Assembly: GCA_002419505.1 (NCBI GenBank)
Contig: DIGF01000027.1
Span: 1-53,393 of the forward strand
Origin: Caryophanales bacterium UBA5729
GTDB taxonomy: Bacteria; Bacillota_I; Bacilli_A; Izemoplasmatales; Hujiaoplasmataceae
Reading direction: 5' to 3'
Length of the DNA stretch: 53,393 bases
A program made the position numbers and the translations under genes. Position 1 is the stretch's first letter; each line of letters starts with the position of its first letter. The notes beneath the pieces are model-generated. The model worked only from the letters and a program-made list of their open reading frames with translations, searched no databases and was not told where the DNA came from. Below, piece after piece: positions 18,354 to 27,811 of this stretch.

Positions 18354-19334
18354 CTATTCTGTGTATTCGCCAGCGTCTTTGAGCAATTGTAAGTTTTCGT
18401 ACATAACGGTAATATAATTTTTTCCCTGTCTAACATCTTCATCTCTTAATGATTGTAAGATATCAAACTCAACTTTTATAGGATTTAATCCTAATAATTC
18501 CAGTTCACTCATAACGGCGTTTGATAGAGGTGAAGTAGTATATTTTTCATATAAAATATATCTAATTTCATGATAAATTGCTTCATCGACGATTTCTTGT
18601 TTTTGTGCAGATGTAAACTGATCACTTTCTTCATGATATCCTGTAGAAATTGGAATGAAACTTAAATTATAATCATGTCTTAAGTAACCGTAAAGATTAG
18701 TAGAAGTCATTATCGGTTTAGCAAGTTTGCTGATGGCGTCTTGGAAATCATCGGTCAAAGTTTGTAAACGATTTTGCAAACTTAAGTAATTTGATTCTAA
18801 AAGGTCCGCTTCATCAGGATAAGCAAGAACTAATTTGTCGTAAATTAATGTGGAAACTTCTAAGACCTTTAATGGAGATATCCAGAAATGTGGGTCGATA
18901 CCCAAAGCAGAAGTATCAGCTTCAGCTGCGTAGTGGTGTTCATCTTCATCATGATTATGTTCATGAATTTCACCAGGAATAAATTCAATATAATCAGTTT
19001 CATTTTGAATTTTGATTAATTGAACGTCTTTGTTTTTGAATATACTATTAATTTGATAGTCAATATAGTAATCATAATTAGCGCCAACATAGAATAAATA
19101 AGTAGCTTTTGTCATAGCAATAATTTCTTTTGGTGACCAGTCTACTGAACTTTCATGTGAAGTAACTCCAGGCACTATTCCTACTGTGTATTCGGTATCC
19201 TTTAAAATCTCTTGAGCTACGAACTGTAACGGATAAACCGTCACGTAAATGTCATGTGGGCCATAATCTGCGTTACAAGCTGATAGAAAAATAAGGCTAA
19301 ATACCATAGTAAATAAGATAATTAATTTTTTCAT
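18354..19334 (-). CDS. Zinc/manganese ABC-type substrate-binding lipoprotein (ZnuA/TroA family)
   Basis: Cluster A-I metal-binding lipoprotein (326 residues). The signal peptide ends in a lipobox at FLSAC (about residues 16-20). The core fold carries the metal ligands expected for the family: a His in SHESSVDW near 60, an acidic His-rich loop HEHNHDEDEHH near 132, and DPHFWISP near 150. The His-rich loop is typical of zinc importers. No ABC ATPase or permease gene is adjacent, which is unusual; the partners must lie elsewhere. It lies between rqcP and lysS, so metal uptake appears embedded in a housekeeping operon. Confidence 0.85.
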   Translation of the reverse strand: MKKLIILFTMVFSLIFLSACNADYGPHDIYVTVYPLQFVAQEILKDTEYTVGIVPGVTSHESSVDWSPKEIIAMTKATYLFYVGANYDYYIDYQINSIFKNKDVQLIKIQNETDYIEFIPGEIHEHNHDEDEHHYAAEADTSALGIDPHFWISPLKVLEVSTLIYDKLVLAYPDEADLLESNYLSLQNRLQTLTDDFQDAISKLAKPIMTSTNLYGYLRHDYNLSFIPISTGYHEESDQFTSAQKQEIVDEAIYHEIRYILYEKYTTSPLSNAVMSELELLGLNPIKVEFDILQSLRDEDVRQGKNYITVMYENLQLLKDAGEYTE

Positions 19335-19379
19335 GTTATTTCACTCCCATCAATAATTATAGATAAATATTTTTTTTAA

Positions 19380-19631
19380 TTAAGCATCGTTTTCGATTAT
19401 TTCATACATTGCTTCAGCGGATTCTTTTTTTGTATATGCTAACACTTCTAAAACCCTAACTTTAAGAATCTTTTCACCATAGTGAATTGTTAATATATCA
19501 TTAATTTTAACTTCACTTCCGGGCTTAGCGACCCTGCCGTTAATTAATACTCTAGCATTTTTGCTAACTTCTTTAGCTACAGTACGTCTTTTGAATATTC
19601 TAGAGACTTTTAGATATTTATCTAAGCGCAT
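19380..19631 (-). CDS. rqcP: S4-domain RNA-binding protein RqcP
   Basis: Small S4-domain protein (83 residues) like Bacillus RqcP/YabO. This protein binds stalled 50S-peptidyl-tRNA complexes and supports alanine tailing with RqcH. The S4 motif runs from RLDKYLKVSRIFKRRT at residue 2 through NGRVAKPG near 30. Nearness to ftsH, hpt and tilS matches the Bacillus neighbourhood of yabO. The Hsp15 (HslR) family is a close alternative, but length and context favour RqcP. A hairpin lies between ftsH and this gene. Confidence 0.85.
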   Translation of the reverse strand: MRLDKYLKVSRIFKRRTVAKEVSKNARVLINGRVAKPGSEVKINDILTIHYGEKILKVRVLEVLAYTKKESAEAMYEIIENDA

Positions 19632-19656
19632 ATTAGCTCAACTCCTGAAAATAAGA

Positions 19657-19682
19657 GGGATACTGAAAAAAGTATCCCATCA
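19657..19682 (-). terminator. Hairpin between ftsH and rqcP
   Basis: 8-bp stem GGGATACT/AGTATCCC (19657-19664 with 19671-19678). On the minus strand the tail is only moderately T-rich, so it may be a partial terminator that lowers downstream expression. Confidence 0.55.
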
Positions 19683-19683
19683 A

Positions 19684-21654
19684 TTAGTCTTTTTGTTCGG
19701 TTTTTTCAGTTTCGGATTCGTTTTTAGTTTCTGCTTTTTCATCAACTAGATCGCTAGCTAGAACATTATCCCAACGAGATAATTTTCCAGTTTCAACGAT
19801 TTCATCAATATCTTCTTTAGTTAAAGTTTCAACTTCTAATAAGTAATGAGCGATAACTTTTAGTAAATCAATATTTTTTTCAATTATCACTTTAGCTTTT
19901 TCGTAACAATCATGGATAATACCACGAACTTCTTTATCAATTTCAGTTGCAATAGCTTCTGAGAAGTTTTTAGATTTACCATAATCTCTACCTAAGAAGA
20001 CCGTATCAGAGTCTTTTTCATAAGTAATCGGACCTAATCTTTCACTCATTCCATATTCAGTAATCATTGACCTAGCAATAGCAGTAGAACGTTGTAAATC
20101 ATTGTGTCCACCAGTGGATATTTCCTTAAAAATTACTTCTTCCGCGACTCTACCACCTAAAAGCCCAATTATCATTTCTAATAAGTTCTGTTTAGTTTGC
20201 AAGAAAGCATGTTCTTCTTTAGGTAACATTAAATTGTAACCGCCAGCTTGTCCTCTCGGGATAATTGTAACTTTATGAACTATTGAAGCATTTTCTAATT
20301 TTAAACCGATAACAGCATGTCCAGCTTCATGATAGGCAATAATATCTTTTTCTTTTTTTGAGAATACTCGAGATTTTTTTGCAGGTCCCATCATAACGCG
20401 ATCAACCGCTTCATCGATATGAGATAATTCGATTTGAGTCTTATTTTCTCTAGCCGCTAGCAAAGCAGCTTCATTCATTAAATTTTCTAAGTCTGCTCCG
20501 GTAAAACCAGGCGTTCTTCTAGCAATTTCTTGGAAGGTAACATTCGGATTAATCTTTTTGTTCCTTGAATGAACTTGGAGAATTTCACGGCGCCCTTTAA
20601 TATCAGGACGACCAACATACACTTGACGGTCAAAACGACCTGGACGCATCAATGCTGGGTCTAAGATGTCAACTCTATTAGTCGCAGCTATGATGATAAC
20701 ACCAGAGTTGTGACCAAAACCATCCATTTCAACCAATAATTGATTTAGTGTTTGTTCTCTTTCATCATGTCCTCCGCCTAAACCAGTACCTCTTTGTCTA
20801 CCGACAGCGTCAATTTCATCAATAAACAATATACATGGCGCGTGAGCTTTAGCGGTTTTGAACATATCCCTAACTCTTGACGCTCCAACACCGACGAACA
20901 TTTCTAAGAAATCAGAACCAGAAACAAAATAGAAAGGTACTTTTGCTTCACCGGCAACAGCTCTAGCAATTAAAGTTTTACCAGTTCCAGGAGGTCCTAC
21001 AAGAAGCACTCCTTTAGGAATTCTTGCGCCTAATTCTAAATATTTCTTTGGATTTTTTAGAAAATCAATAATTTCTTGTAATTCAGCTTTTTCTTCGTCT
21101 GCACCAGCAACATCATTAAAAGTAGTTTGTTGATTCTTGCTAATTTGCGCTCTACTTTTACCAAAATCAAACGCTTGTTTATTGGCGTTTGTTCCGCCTC
21201 TCATCATAACCACTAGCATAATTACTACACCAGCTACTAAGATGATTGGGAAAATGATGTTCAAGATGTTGTAAGTTGCCCCTGGAGTAAAGACATAATT
21301 GATATCATCAGCTGGGATTGCATTATTGTTAATTTGATAGATGACAGATCTAGCTTCGTCAAACTCTGTGTCATTTGCAAAATACGTTATATATCTTGCA
21401 TTATCTAATAATCTACCTGTAACTTTATAAGCTCGATAATTAGTTTCTCCGGAAAGTGGTGAAACTTCAACTGAAGTAACGCCGCCCTTCTCTAACAAAC
21501 TAATAAAAGTAGAATTGTCTAATTCTTCTGGAGCGTTTATATTACCAAAGCTATAAAAAATCGAGATAGCTAGGATTACTAGTAATGCGATCATTATAAA
21601 TCGCGTTGAGCGATTATCTAATGGTTTTTTATTGGGATTTTTAGCTACTGCCAT
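19684..21654 (-). CDS. ftsH: ATP-dependent zinc metalloprotease FtsH
   Basis: Membrane-anchored AAA+ protease for quality control of membrane and short-lived proteins (656 residues). Two membrane helices (about 18-36 and 130-152) flank an extracytoplasmic domain. Walker A is GPPGTGKT near 218, Walker B is LFIDEIDA near 275, the second region of homology is near 325, and the zinc motif is HEAGH near 440. The C-terminus is acidic and Lys/Glu-rich. It lies 12 bases after hpt in the tilS-hpt-ftsH order known from Bacillus. Confidence 0.97.
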   Translation of the reverse strand: MAVAKNPNKKPLDNRSTRFIMIALLVILAISIFYSFGNINAPEELDNSTFISLLEKGGVTSVEVSPLSGETNYRAYKVTGRLLDNARYITYFANDTEFDEARSVIYQINNNAIPADDINYVFTPGATYNILNIIFPIILVAGVVIMLVVMMRGGTNANKQAFDFGKSRAQISKNQQTTFNDVAGADEEKAELQEIIDFLKNPKKYLELGARIPKGVLLVGPPGTGKTLIARAVAGEAKVPFYFVSGSDFLEMFVGVGASRVRDMFKTAKAHAPCILFIDEIDAVGRQRGTGLGGGHDEREQTLNQLLVEMDGFGHNSGVIIIAATNRVDILDPALMRPGRFDRQVYVGRPDIKGRREILQVHSRNKKINPNVTFQEIARRTPGFTGADLENLMNEAALLAARENKTQIELSHIDEAVDRVMMGPAKKSRVFSKKEKDIIAYHEAGHAVIGLKLENASIVHKVTIIPRGQAGGYNLMLPKEEHAFLQTKQNLLEMIIGLLGGRVAEEVIFKEISTGGHNDLQRSTAIARSMITEYGMSERLGPITYEKDSDTVFLGRDYGKSKNFSEAIATEIDKEVRGIIHDCYEKAKVIIEKNIDLLKVIAHYLLEVETLTKEDIDEIVETGKLSRWDNVLASDLVDEKAETKNESETEKTEQKD

Positions 21655-21666
21655 AAATTTTCCTCC

Positions 21667-22209
21667 TTATTTTTTGTAAACTTTCTGTTTTAAAATACCA
21701 ACATAAGGAAGATTACGGTAAAATTCTTCATAATCAAGTCCAAAACCAACTACAAATTCTTTTGGTATGGTTGTGCCGATATATTTAGGTGTAAAGACTT
21801 CGGTTCTTCCTGCAGGTTTATCTAGTAATGTAACAACTTCAACCGAAGCTGCTCCACGATATTTAAGCAAATTCTTAATGACATTGATTGTTCTTCCAGT
21901 ATCAACGATATCTTCAGCAATCAAAACATGTCTACCTTCAACTGATACGTCTAAATCTTTAGTGATTTTAACGTTGCCAGTAGAAGCTGTGCCGCCGTGA
22001 TAACTTTGCACGCTCATAAATTCGATTTGACAGTAAATATCAAGGTGTTTAATCAGTTCTGCTAAGAAAGGAATGCAACCTTTCAACAAACCGATAATCA
22101 AAGGTTTTTTATCTCGGTAATCATCAGCGATTTGTTTAGCGAGTCTTTTAGCGATACTAACGATTTCTTGCTCAGAAACTAAGATTCTTTCAATGTCTTT
22201 ATCCAACAT
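21667..22209 (-). CDS. hpt: Hypoxanthine phosphoribosyltransferase
   Basis: Purine salvage enzyme converting hypoxanthine or guanine plus PRPP to IMP or GMP (180 residues). The PRPP-binding loop is HVLIAEDIVDTGRT near residue 92, and the flexible loop contains SVQSYHGG near 66. It is packed between tilS (1-base gap) and ftsH, as in Bacillus. Confidence 0.95.
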   Translation of the reverse strand: MLDKDIERILVSEQEIVSIAKRLAKQIADDYRDKKPLIIGLLKGCIPFLAELIKHLDIYCQIEFMSVQSYHGGTASTGNVKITKDLDVSVEGRHVLIAEDIVDTGRTINVIKNLLKYRGAASVEVVTLLDKPAGRTEVFTPKYIGTTIPKEFVVGFGLDYEEFYRNLPYVGILKQKVYKK

Positions 22210-22210
22210 G

Positions 22211-23530
22211 TTATTTTCCCTTCTTAACTAAGATATATACTAGATTATCTCCGGTACTTTCTTTTGAAAATATACCAGGAACAAAAATAATTTCTCGATT
22301 TTTATTAATAACAATAGGTAGAGTGTCTCTTTCCTTTATCGGTATTTTCTTATCGATAAAAACATCCTTTAACTTTTTAGTGCCAATTTGAGTTTTTATC
22401 TTATCCCCGAAGGTGCGATTTCTAATTGTTAAAGGAAATACTAAATCTAAATTATTATACCATAATTTATATATAAAACCATAATTTTTGTTTGGTTTTT
22501 TTGTGATAGAAATCAAATAATCATTTGGGAGTTCAATTTCTTGAAAACCCTCTGCTACAACCAAGAAATTACTTAATGGTTCATTTTTAGTTTTGAATGA
22601 TAATTTATCATAACTTTTTTCCACATATAGTTTATCTTCGATAATAAAAGAAAGATGTGGTTTTTTCTTAGTTGACAGTTCAAGGATATCAAGAATATTC
22701 GTTAAACTTAGTTCTAAACTGTTCTCGGTAATTTCATTGACGATTCGTTTAATTGCTTCAATTTTAATTATTTTTGGTAATTCCTTGAAGTTAACTAAGT
22801 CTATAGAAGTGTTTTCATTTATATTAATTTTACTAAGATAATTCATTGTTTCTTGTTCAATCATTTTATAGCTAAGTGTTTGATAAAAAGAAAACTGATT
22901 AATTTTTTCCAAATATTTAGGGTTTTCTTCTTCAAGAAGCGGCATTAAATGATGTCTAAAGCGATTTCTCGTATAGTCGTCACTAGCGTTGGAAGGATCA
23001 TTTTGATAAGGGATTAGATTAGCTTGCTGATAGACTTCAATATCATTTCTCGACATCTTCAACATTGGTCTAATTACTCTTATATCTTTGTAATATGTAT
23101 CTTCGAGAATGCCTCTATAACCTTCAAAAGAACTACCCCTTGTAATTCTCATTAGAATAGTTTCAGCTAAATCATTAGCGTTATGAGCCAAAACAATCTT
23201 TTTGATTTGATTTTCTTTAGCAATTTTGTAAAAGAAATCATATCTGGCCTTATGAGCGTAATCGTGAAAATTCTCAGTCTCTTGCAATTGAAGACTTTCT
23301 AGGAAAACTTCAACACCTAAATCTTGAGCTTGCTCCAAAACAAAATCTCGGTCATCTTTACTAGAGTTTCTTGTTTGATGATCGACATGAGCGATATAAA
23401 GTTTAAGATTGAGTTTTACCTTCATTTTGTTTAAGATATCCAATATAACCATAGAATCAATACCGCCACTAACAGCCAGAAGTAGAGAGTCATTTTTTTG
23501 GACTAAATTATAATTGAAGTTTTCTAACAT
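22211..23530 (-). CDS. tilS: tRNA(Ile)-lysidine synthetase
   Basis: TilS converts C34 of tRNA-Ile2(CAT) to lysidine so that it reads ATA instead of ATG (439 residues). The ATP pyrophosphatase loop is AVSGGIDSM near residue 19. The central N-type region contains DDYTRNRFRHHLMPLL, and the C-terminal TilS domain follows. The start at 23530 (MLENFN) has GGAGG on the minus strand at 23537-23541; the longer in-frame start 30 bases upstream would place this site inside the gene. Its probable substrate tRNA is encoded at 39085-39161. Confidence 0.95.
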   Translation of the reverse strand: MLENFNYNLVQKNDSLLLAVSGGIDSMVILDILNKMKVKLNLKLYIAHVDHQTRNSSKDDRDFVLEQAQDLGVEVFLESLQLQETENFHDYAHKARYDFFYKIAKENQIKKIVLAHNANDLAETILMRITRGSSFEGYRGILEDTYYKDIRVIRPMLKMSRNDIEVYQQANLIPYQNDPSNASDDYTRNRFRHHLMPLLEEENPKYLEKINQFSFYQTLSYKMIEQETMNYLSKININENTSIDLVNFKELPKIIKIEAIKRIVNEITENSLELSLTNILDILELSTKKKPHLSFIIEDKLYVEKSYDKLSFKTKNEPLSNFLVVAEGFQEIELPNDYLISITKKPNKNYGFIYKLWYNNLDLVFPLTIRNRTFGDKIKTQIGTKKLKDVFIDKKIPIKERDTLPIVINKNREIIFVPGIFSKESTGDNLVYILVKKGK

Positions 23531-23556
23531 AAAAATCCTCCATATAAAAGACTTGA

Positions 23557-23639
23557 GCATAGAAATGAAAAGTTTCTATGCCCAAATATATAAAATAAAA
23601 GAGAAAATTTGATTGCATAGATATAATATCAAATCTATG
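23557..23639. repeat. Two inverted repeats in the tilS leader region
   Basis: GCATAGAAA/TTTCTATGC (23557-23565 with 23573-23581) and CATAGAT/ATCTATG (23616-23622 with 23633-23639) share the CATAGA half. The first would form a hairpin in the 5' leader of tilS mRNA, about 16 bases upstream of the ribosome-binding site. Function unknown; attenuation or mRNA stabilisation is possible. Confidence 0.5.
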
Positions 23640-23727
23640 TGATAGATTTATGATTTTTTAATAGAAAAAAGCTATTTTTTAAATTATTATTTTTTGATAT
23701 AATAATATTAAAATTGAGGTGGTATTA

Positions 23728-24282
23728 ATGAAAATTATTTTAGCGAGCAATTCCCCAAGAAGAAAAGAATTAATTAAACTTTTAGATATGGATTACGAAG
23801 TTAAATCAGCACAGATAGAAGAAATTAATGACCTTAGCCTGTCTCACGAAGAGTTGGTTATGGATTTAGCTTTTCAAAAAGCAACTGCGATTTTTAAGGA
23901 TCATAAAGAAGATTTAGTTTTAGGTTTTGATACCTTAGTTATAATCGACGATTTGATTTTGGGTAAGCCTAAAGATGAAGAAGAAGCGAAGCATTTTTTA
24001 CAGGTTCTTTCCGGTAAAACTCATAAAGTTTTAACTGGATGTGCAATTATAAAAAAAGGTTTTTCTAAATCATTTTACACTAAATCATTAGTAACTTTTT
24101 GGGATATAACCGATGAAGAAATCGATGATTATATCAAAACAAAAGAACCGATGGATAAAGCTGGGGCTTACGGAATTCAAGATCATGGCGCTCGGTTTGT
24201 GAGATCAATTTCAGGAGATTATTTTACTATAGTCGGCTTTCCTATTTCAAGAGTATATCAAGAATTGAAGAAAATTCTTTAA
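23728..24282 (+). CDS. maf: Maf-type nucleoside triphosphate pyrophosphatase
   Basis: House-cleaning pyrophosphatase that hydrolyses dTTP/UTP or modified pyrimidine triphosphates (184 residues). Signature ASNSPRRKELIKLL starts near residue 5, followed by GFDTLV near 68 and GKPKDEEEA near 81; the YGIQDHGARFV region is near 150. The start is the ATG at 23728 with GAGGTGG at 23716-23722; a GTG three codons upstream lies in the ribosome-binding site and is rejected. Activity is known for the family, while the exact substrate here is not. Confidence 0.9.
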   Translation: MKIILASNSPRRKELIKLLDMDYEVKSAQIEEINDLSLSHEELVMDLAFQKATAIFKDHKEDLVLGFDTLVIIDDLILGKPKDEEEAKHFLQVLSGKTHKVLTGCAIIKKGFSKSFYTKSLVTFWDITDEEIDDYIKTKEPMDKAGAYGIQDHGARFVRSISGDYFTIVGFPISRVYQELKKIL

Positions 24283-24306
24283 AGCCTAATTTTTAGGCTT
24301 TTTTTA
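24281..24306. terminator. Bidirectional terminator maf / malic enzyme
   Basis: Stem AAAGCCTA/TAGGCTTT (24281-24288 with 24294-24301) and T run; it overlaps the stop codon of the convergent malic enzyme gene. Confidence 0.85.
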
Positions 24307-25462
24307 CTGCATCAAATATGGCTTTAGCAATTACCTCAGGAACTCTTTCGTCAAAAATACCTGGTAGGATATTTTCTTCAGAAAGATCTTCATCTTTAAC
24401 CAAAGAAGCCAGGGTTTTGCAAGCAATAATTTTCATTTCATCAGTTATCGATCTTGCTCGGGCTTTTAAAGCGCCTTTCATTAATCCCGGAAAAACCAAG
24501 ACATTATTTATTTGATTAGGGAAATCGCTTCTTCCTGTACCGACTATTTTAGCTTTAGCCGCGAGTGCTAAACTAGGAATAATTTCCGGATCTGGATTAG
24601 CTAAAGCAAAGATAATCGCATCTTTATTCATTGACTCGACCATTGCTTTACTCAAAATATTTTTAGCTGAAACACCGATAAAAACATCCTTTTCCTTCAT
24701 TAATTCTTCTAAAGAATGATAATTGTTATCCGAGATAATATAACCCTTATCAATTAAGTCTTTTACGACGTTATCATATTGCTCATAATCAATTTTTTTT
24801 ACTATTCCTTGAGCATTATAGTTATAGATATTTCTTGCGCCTAATTTATTTAACAACTTAATAACAGCTGAGCCGGCTGCTCCACTGCCGGTAACGACAA
24901 TTTTAACGCTCTCTAAATCTTTTTTTACAACTTTAAGGGCGTTTATTAAGGCAGCCGACACCACAATGGCTGTTCCATGTTGGTCATCATGAAATACTGG
25001 TATATCTAAATCTCTTTGTAAAACTTCTTCAATATACACACATTTTGGTGCGCTGATATCCTCAAGCATAATTGCGCTAAAATTTGGAGAAATAAGTTTA
25101 ACTGTCTTAATTATTTCTTCGGGATCATAACTATCAATAGCTAAAGGCATTGCTTGAATTTTTGAAAATTTATATAAGAGCGCAGATTTACCTTCCATTA
25201 CCGGAAGAGATGCTTCTGGACCGATTTTGCCAAGCCCTAAAACCGCAGAACCATCAGTTATAATAGCGACAGTTTTACCTTTGATTGTATATTCATACGC
25301 GAGAGTTTTATCTTTGGCAATTTCTAAACAAGGAATCGCTACTCCAGGAGTATAAGCCATGGAAAGATCATTTGTAGTTTCTAAGCTTACATTAGGTAAG
25401 ATATCGAGTTTACCGATGTTTTTTTTATGCAGATTCAAGACATCATTTTTAAACTTTTCCAT
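24293..25462 (-). CDS. NAD-dependent malic enzyme
   Basis: Malic enzyme of the short bacterial type (389 residues), oxidatively decarboxylating malate to pyruvate. Landmarks are AYTPGVA near residue 36 (malate site), HDDQHGTAIV near 157 and the Rossmann loop VTGSGAAGSA near 190. The C-terminal phosphotransacetylase domain of larger malic enzymes is absent, as is usual in Firmicutes. No good Shine-Dalgarno sequence precedes the ATG. An extended -10 (TGGTATAAT, minus strand, near 25548-25553) gives a long leader of about 80 bases. Confidence 0.9.
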   Translation of the reverse strand: MEKFKNDVLNLHKKNIGKLDILPNVSLETTNDLSMAYTPGVAIPCLEIAKDKTLAYEYTIKGKTVAIITDGSAVLGLGKIGPEASLPVMEGKSALLYKFSKIQAMPLAIDSYDPEEIIKTVKLISPNFSAIMLEDISAPKCVYIEEVLQRDLDIPVFHDDQHGTAIVVSAALINALKVVKKDLESVKIVVTGSGAAGSAVIKLLNKLGARNIYNYNAQGIVKKIDYEQYDNVVKDLIDKGYIISDNNYHSLEELMKEKDVFIGVSAKNILSKAMVESMNKDAIIFALANPDPEIIPSLALAAKAKIVGTGRSDFPNQINNVLVFPGLMKGALKARARSITDEMKIIACKTLASLVKDEDLSEENILPGIFDERVPEVIAKAIFDAVKKA

Positions 25463-25746
25463 AAATTATGGTCTTTGATTAGATAGGTTTAATCTAAGCA
25501 AGTTTTCCTTTCTTCAAAATACAAATGATAGGATAAAAATCATGTCCATTATACCATTTTCCCCCCAATTTTTAAATCATCTAAAGTGATATGATAAAGA
25601 ATTTGATAAAAAATTCTACATTTGCGCACTAATCAGATGTTTTTTTATATAAAACAGGCATTTTTTTTAGTTATATCCCAAGTTTCAACTTGTTCGAGTT
25701 AAAAAGATATGTTAAACTTTTTATTAGCAGAGGAGGAATGCGATAA

Positions 25747-27366
25747 ATGAAAAAAACTTACTTCATATTAACATTACTATTAGTTATTTTTTTATTTGGT
25801 TGTGGTGAAACAACAAATTCAACCGGTGAATTTGTGGACATTACCCTTTTCGATACAAATAATTTACTTTTTCAAACGATAACCCAAGTTAAAACTGGAG
25901 AATCGATTGAATTGCCTTATTACAACGAGGAAGATCATGTATTTGTTGGTTGGACTGATGGAGTGGAAATATACTATCCTAATTATTTAGTAACTGGAAA
26001 ACTTACTTTGACCCCGGTACTAGAACTAGCCTCCGAGGTTTTTGAATATACAAGTCTTAGTAGTGGAGAACTTATCCTTAAAGGTTATATCGGAGAAGCT
26101 AAGTACTTAAAAATACCTAATCATATAGATGGCCACTTAATTCGAACGATAGGTAACGAAGCTTTCATGAATAAGAATTTTATTGAAGTTGAAATTCCCA
26201 ATAGTATAACTAAAATTCACTCTAAGGCTTTTTTTAATTGTCCACAACTTAAAAAAATCGCTTTTTATGGTGAATTCTCAGGCGAGCTTAAAATGACAAT
26301 TTCCAAAGATTTATTTATGGAAATTGTTGATGAAAATTCTGATATGTGCGAAATAACTGACAGTACATCGGATAAATCCTGGAAATATTCAGAAGGTTGT
26401 CCGATAAAAGAAGTTATTAGTATTTCTGGTCCAGTAGTAGTGATGGGTGAAGAATTTTATTCATATAATGTTATTTTTGATTTAAAATATTATAGTTCAT
26501 ATAGATTTAATGTAGACATTGCTTACGGAGCTTTTTATCAGCTTAATTCACTAGAAACAGTTGAGTTTTCTGAGCGATATAGTCTATATTCATCATTAAT
26601 TTTTCAAGAGACACCAAATCTAAAAAATATCTTATTTCATGAAGATAATCCTTATTTCATAACCGTTGATGATGTGATTTATAGTGCTGATATGACAAGA
26701 TTGATTTCATATTCCAAACACTTAAGAACTAAAACTTGGACGGTTCCCGATTCTGTAATTAACATTGATGCTTATGCGTTTTATGACAACAAGTACTTAC
26801 AGGTGCTTTTAATTGGCGAAAACACTATTGATATATCCGAGTATTCCTTAGTGGAAATGACAGCTTTAAAAGAAATAATTGTTGACGAAAACAACCCCTT
26901 ATTAACTGCTATTGATGGAGTGTTATATTACAAACTAGGAAATACGCTCTCTTTACTAAAATATCCGATTGATAGAAGAGGTTCATATTATGTTCTTCCT
27001 GATAATGTTACGAGAATATTTGAGGAAGCTTTTGCAGGCAACAAAAACCTTAAAGATGTTATATTACCAGAAGGCTTAGAGCGCATTGGTTCAGGAGCTT
27101 TCAGTGGCAGCAAAAACATAAAAGTTCTTACCATTCCTTCTTCAGTAACTGTGATAGGATATAGAGCCTTTTACCAAAGCAGAATTAATACGCTTATATT
27201 AAAAAGAGATAAGTATGTTCATGGGAGCATTACGATTACTCATTCAGGTTATGAGTTAACAGGATTTTCCATCTTTGTCCCCGATGATTCTTACTATGAT
27301 TATCTGATTAACAGCTATTGGAACTATGCTTCAATTAACTGGTTTAGGCTTTCCGATCTTCAATGA
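25747..27366 (+). CDS. Lipoprotein with BspA-type leucine-rich repeats
   Basis: Surface lipoprotein (539 residues). The signal peptide ends at FLFGC (about 15-19). An InlB-like small domain follows (about 30-95; VFVGWTDG), then a series of LRR_5/BspA-type repeats in two blocks (about 100-175 and 255-510), with repeated phrases such as AFxxxxxLxxV and IPxSVTxIGxxAF. A stretch with several Cys and Tyr around 195-240 does not match the repeat. Such proteins bind host or environmental polymers or other cells; the ligand is unknown. It is a single gene with GGAGGAATG upstream. Confidence 0.85.
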   Translation: MKKTYFILTLLLVIFLFGCGETTNSTGEFVDITLFDTNNLLFQTITQVKTGESIELPYYNEEDHVFVGWTDGVEIYYPNYLVTGKLTLTPVLELASEVFEYTSLSSGELILKGYIGEAKYLKIPNHIDGHLIRTIGNEAFMNKNFIEVEIPNSITKIHSKAFFNCPQLKKIAFYGEFSGELKMTISKDLFMEIVDENSDMCEITDSTSDKSWKYSEGCPIKEVISISGPVVVMGEEFYSYNVIFDLKYYSSYRFNVDIAYGAFYQLNSLETVEFSERYSLYSSLIFQETPNLKNILFHEDNPYFITVDDVIYSADMTRLISYSKHLRTKTWTVPDSVINIDAYAFYDNKYLQVLLIGENTIDISEYSLVEMTALKEIIVDENNPLLTAIDGVLYYKLGNTLSLLKYPIDRRGSYYVLPDNVTRIFEEAFAGNKNLKDVILPEGLERIGSGAFSGSKNIKVLTIPSSVTVIGYRAFYQSRINTLILKRDKYVHGSITITHSGYELTGFSIFVPDDSYYDYLINSYWNYASINWFRLSDLQ

Positions 27367-27441
27367 TAGCTTATGAAAATTACTAAGAATCTTTAAAAAA
27401 TATAGCTTATAATTTTACTTGCTTTTTAATCTAGTTTTTGT

Positions 27442-27447
27442 TATAAT
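27442..27447 (+). promoter_or_regulatory. rpmE promoter
   Basis: TATAAT with a TGT extension (27439-27441) and TTGCTT (27419-27424) at 17-base spacing, 64 bases before the start codon. Confidence 0.65.
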
Positions 27448-27510
27448 ACTTTTGCTTGTAATGATACTTACTATGATTGATAAGAAATTCATGGCAGAAG
27501 GGGATATGAT

Positions 27511-27729
27511 ATGAAAAAGACAATACATCCAGAATATCATAACGTTACAGTAACTTGCAGTACTTGTGGAAATACATTTGAGACCGGTTCAACTAATAAA
27601 AATATTAAAGTTGATACTTGCTCAAATTGTCATCCTTTCTATACAGGTAAGCAAAAGTATACTGTAGCAGCTGGTCAAATTGATAAATTTAACAAGAAAT
27701 ATGGTATGTCTGAAGAAGAAGAAAAATAA
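27511..27729 (+). CDS. rpmE: Ribosomal protein bL31 (zinc-binding form)
   Basis: Large-subunit protein bL31 (72 residues). It has IHPEYHNVTVTCSTCGNTF at residues 5-23 and CSNCHPFYTG near 37, so both Cys pairs of the zinc site are present (the C+ form). The tail ends in repeated Glu. It is a single gene with its own promoter and terminator. Confidence 0.95.
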   Translation: MKKTIHPEYHNVTVTCSTCGNTFETGSTNKNIKVDTCSNCHPFYTGKQKYTVAAGQIDKFNKKYGMSEEEEK

Positions 27730-27739
27730 ACTGATAAAT

Positions 27740-27766
27740 AAAGCCAATCGTCTTGGCTTTTTTTAT
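27740..27766 (+). terminator. rpmE terminator
   Basis: 8-bp stem AAAGCCAA/TTGGCTTT (27740-27747 with 27753-27760), T run. A TATAAT for the next gene follows at 27776-27781. Confidence 0.85.
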
Positions 27767-27811
27767 TTGATTTTGTATAATTGAATTATAGAAAAATTAA
27801 GGAGAGTCGCG

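Noticed and set aside
16854..18400. Search for a T-box or riboswitch before lysS
   Set aside because: lysS follows the upstream gene after 9 bases; there is no leader space.
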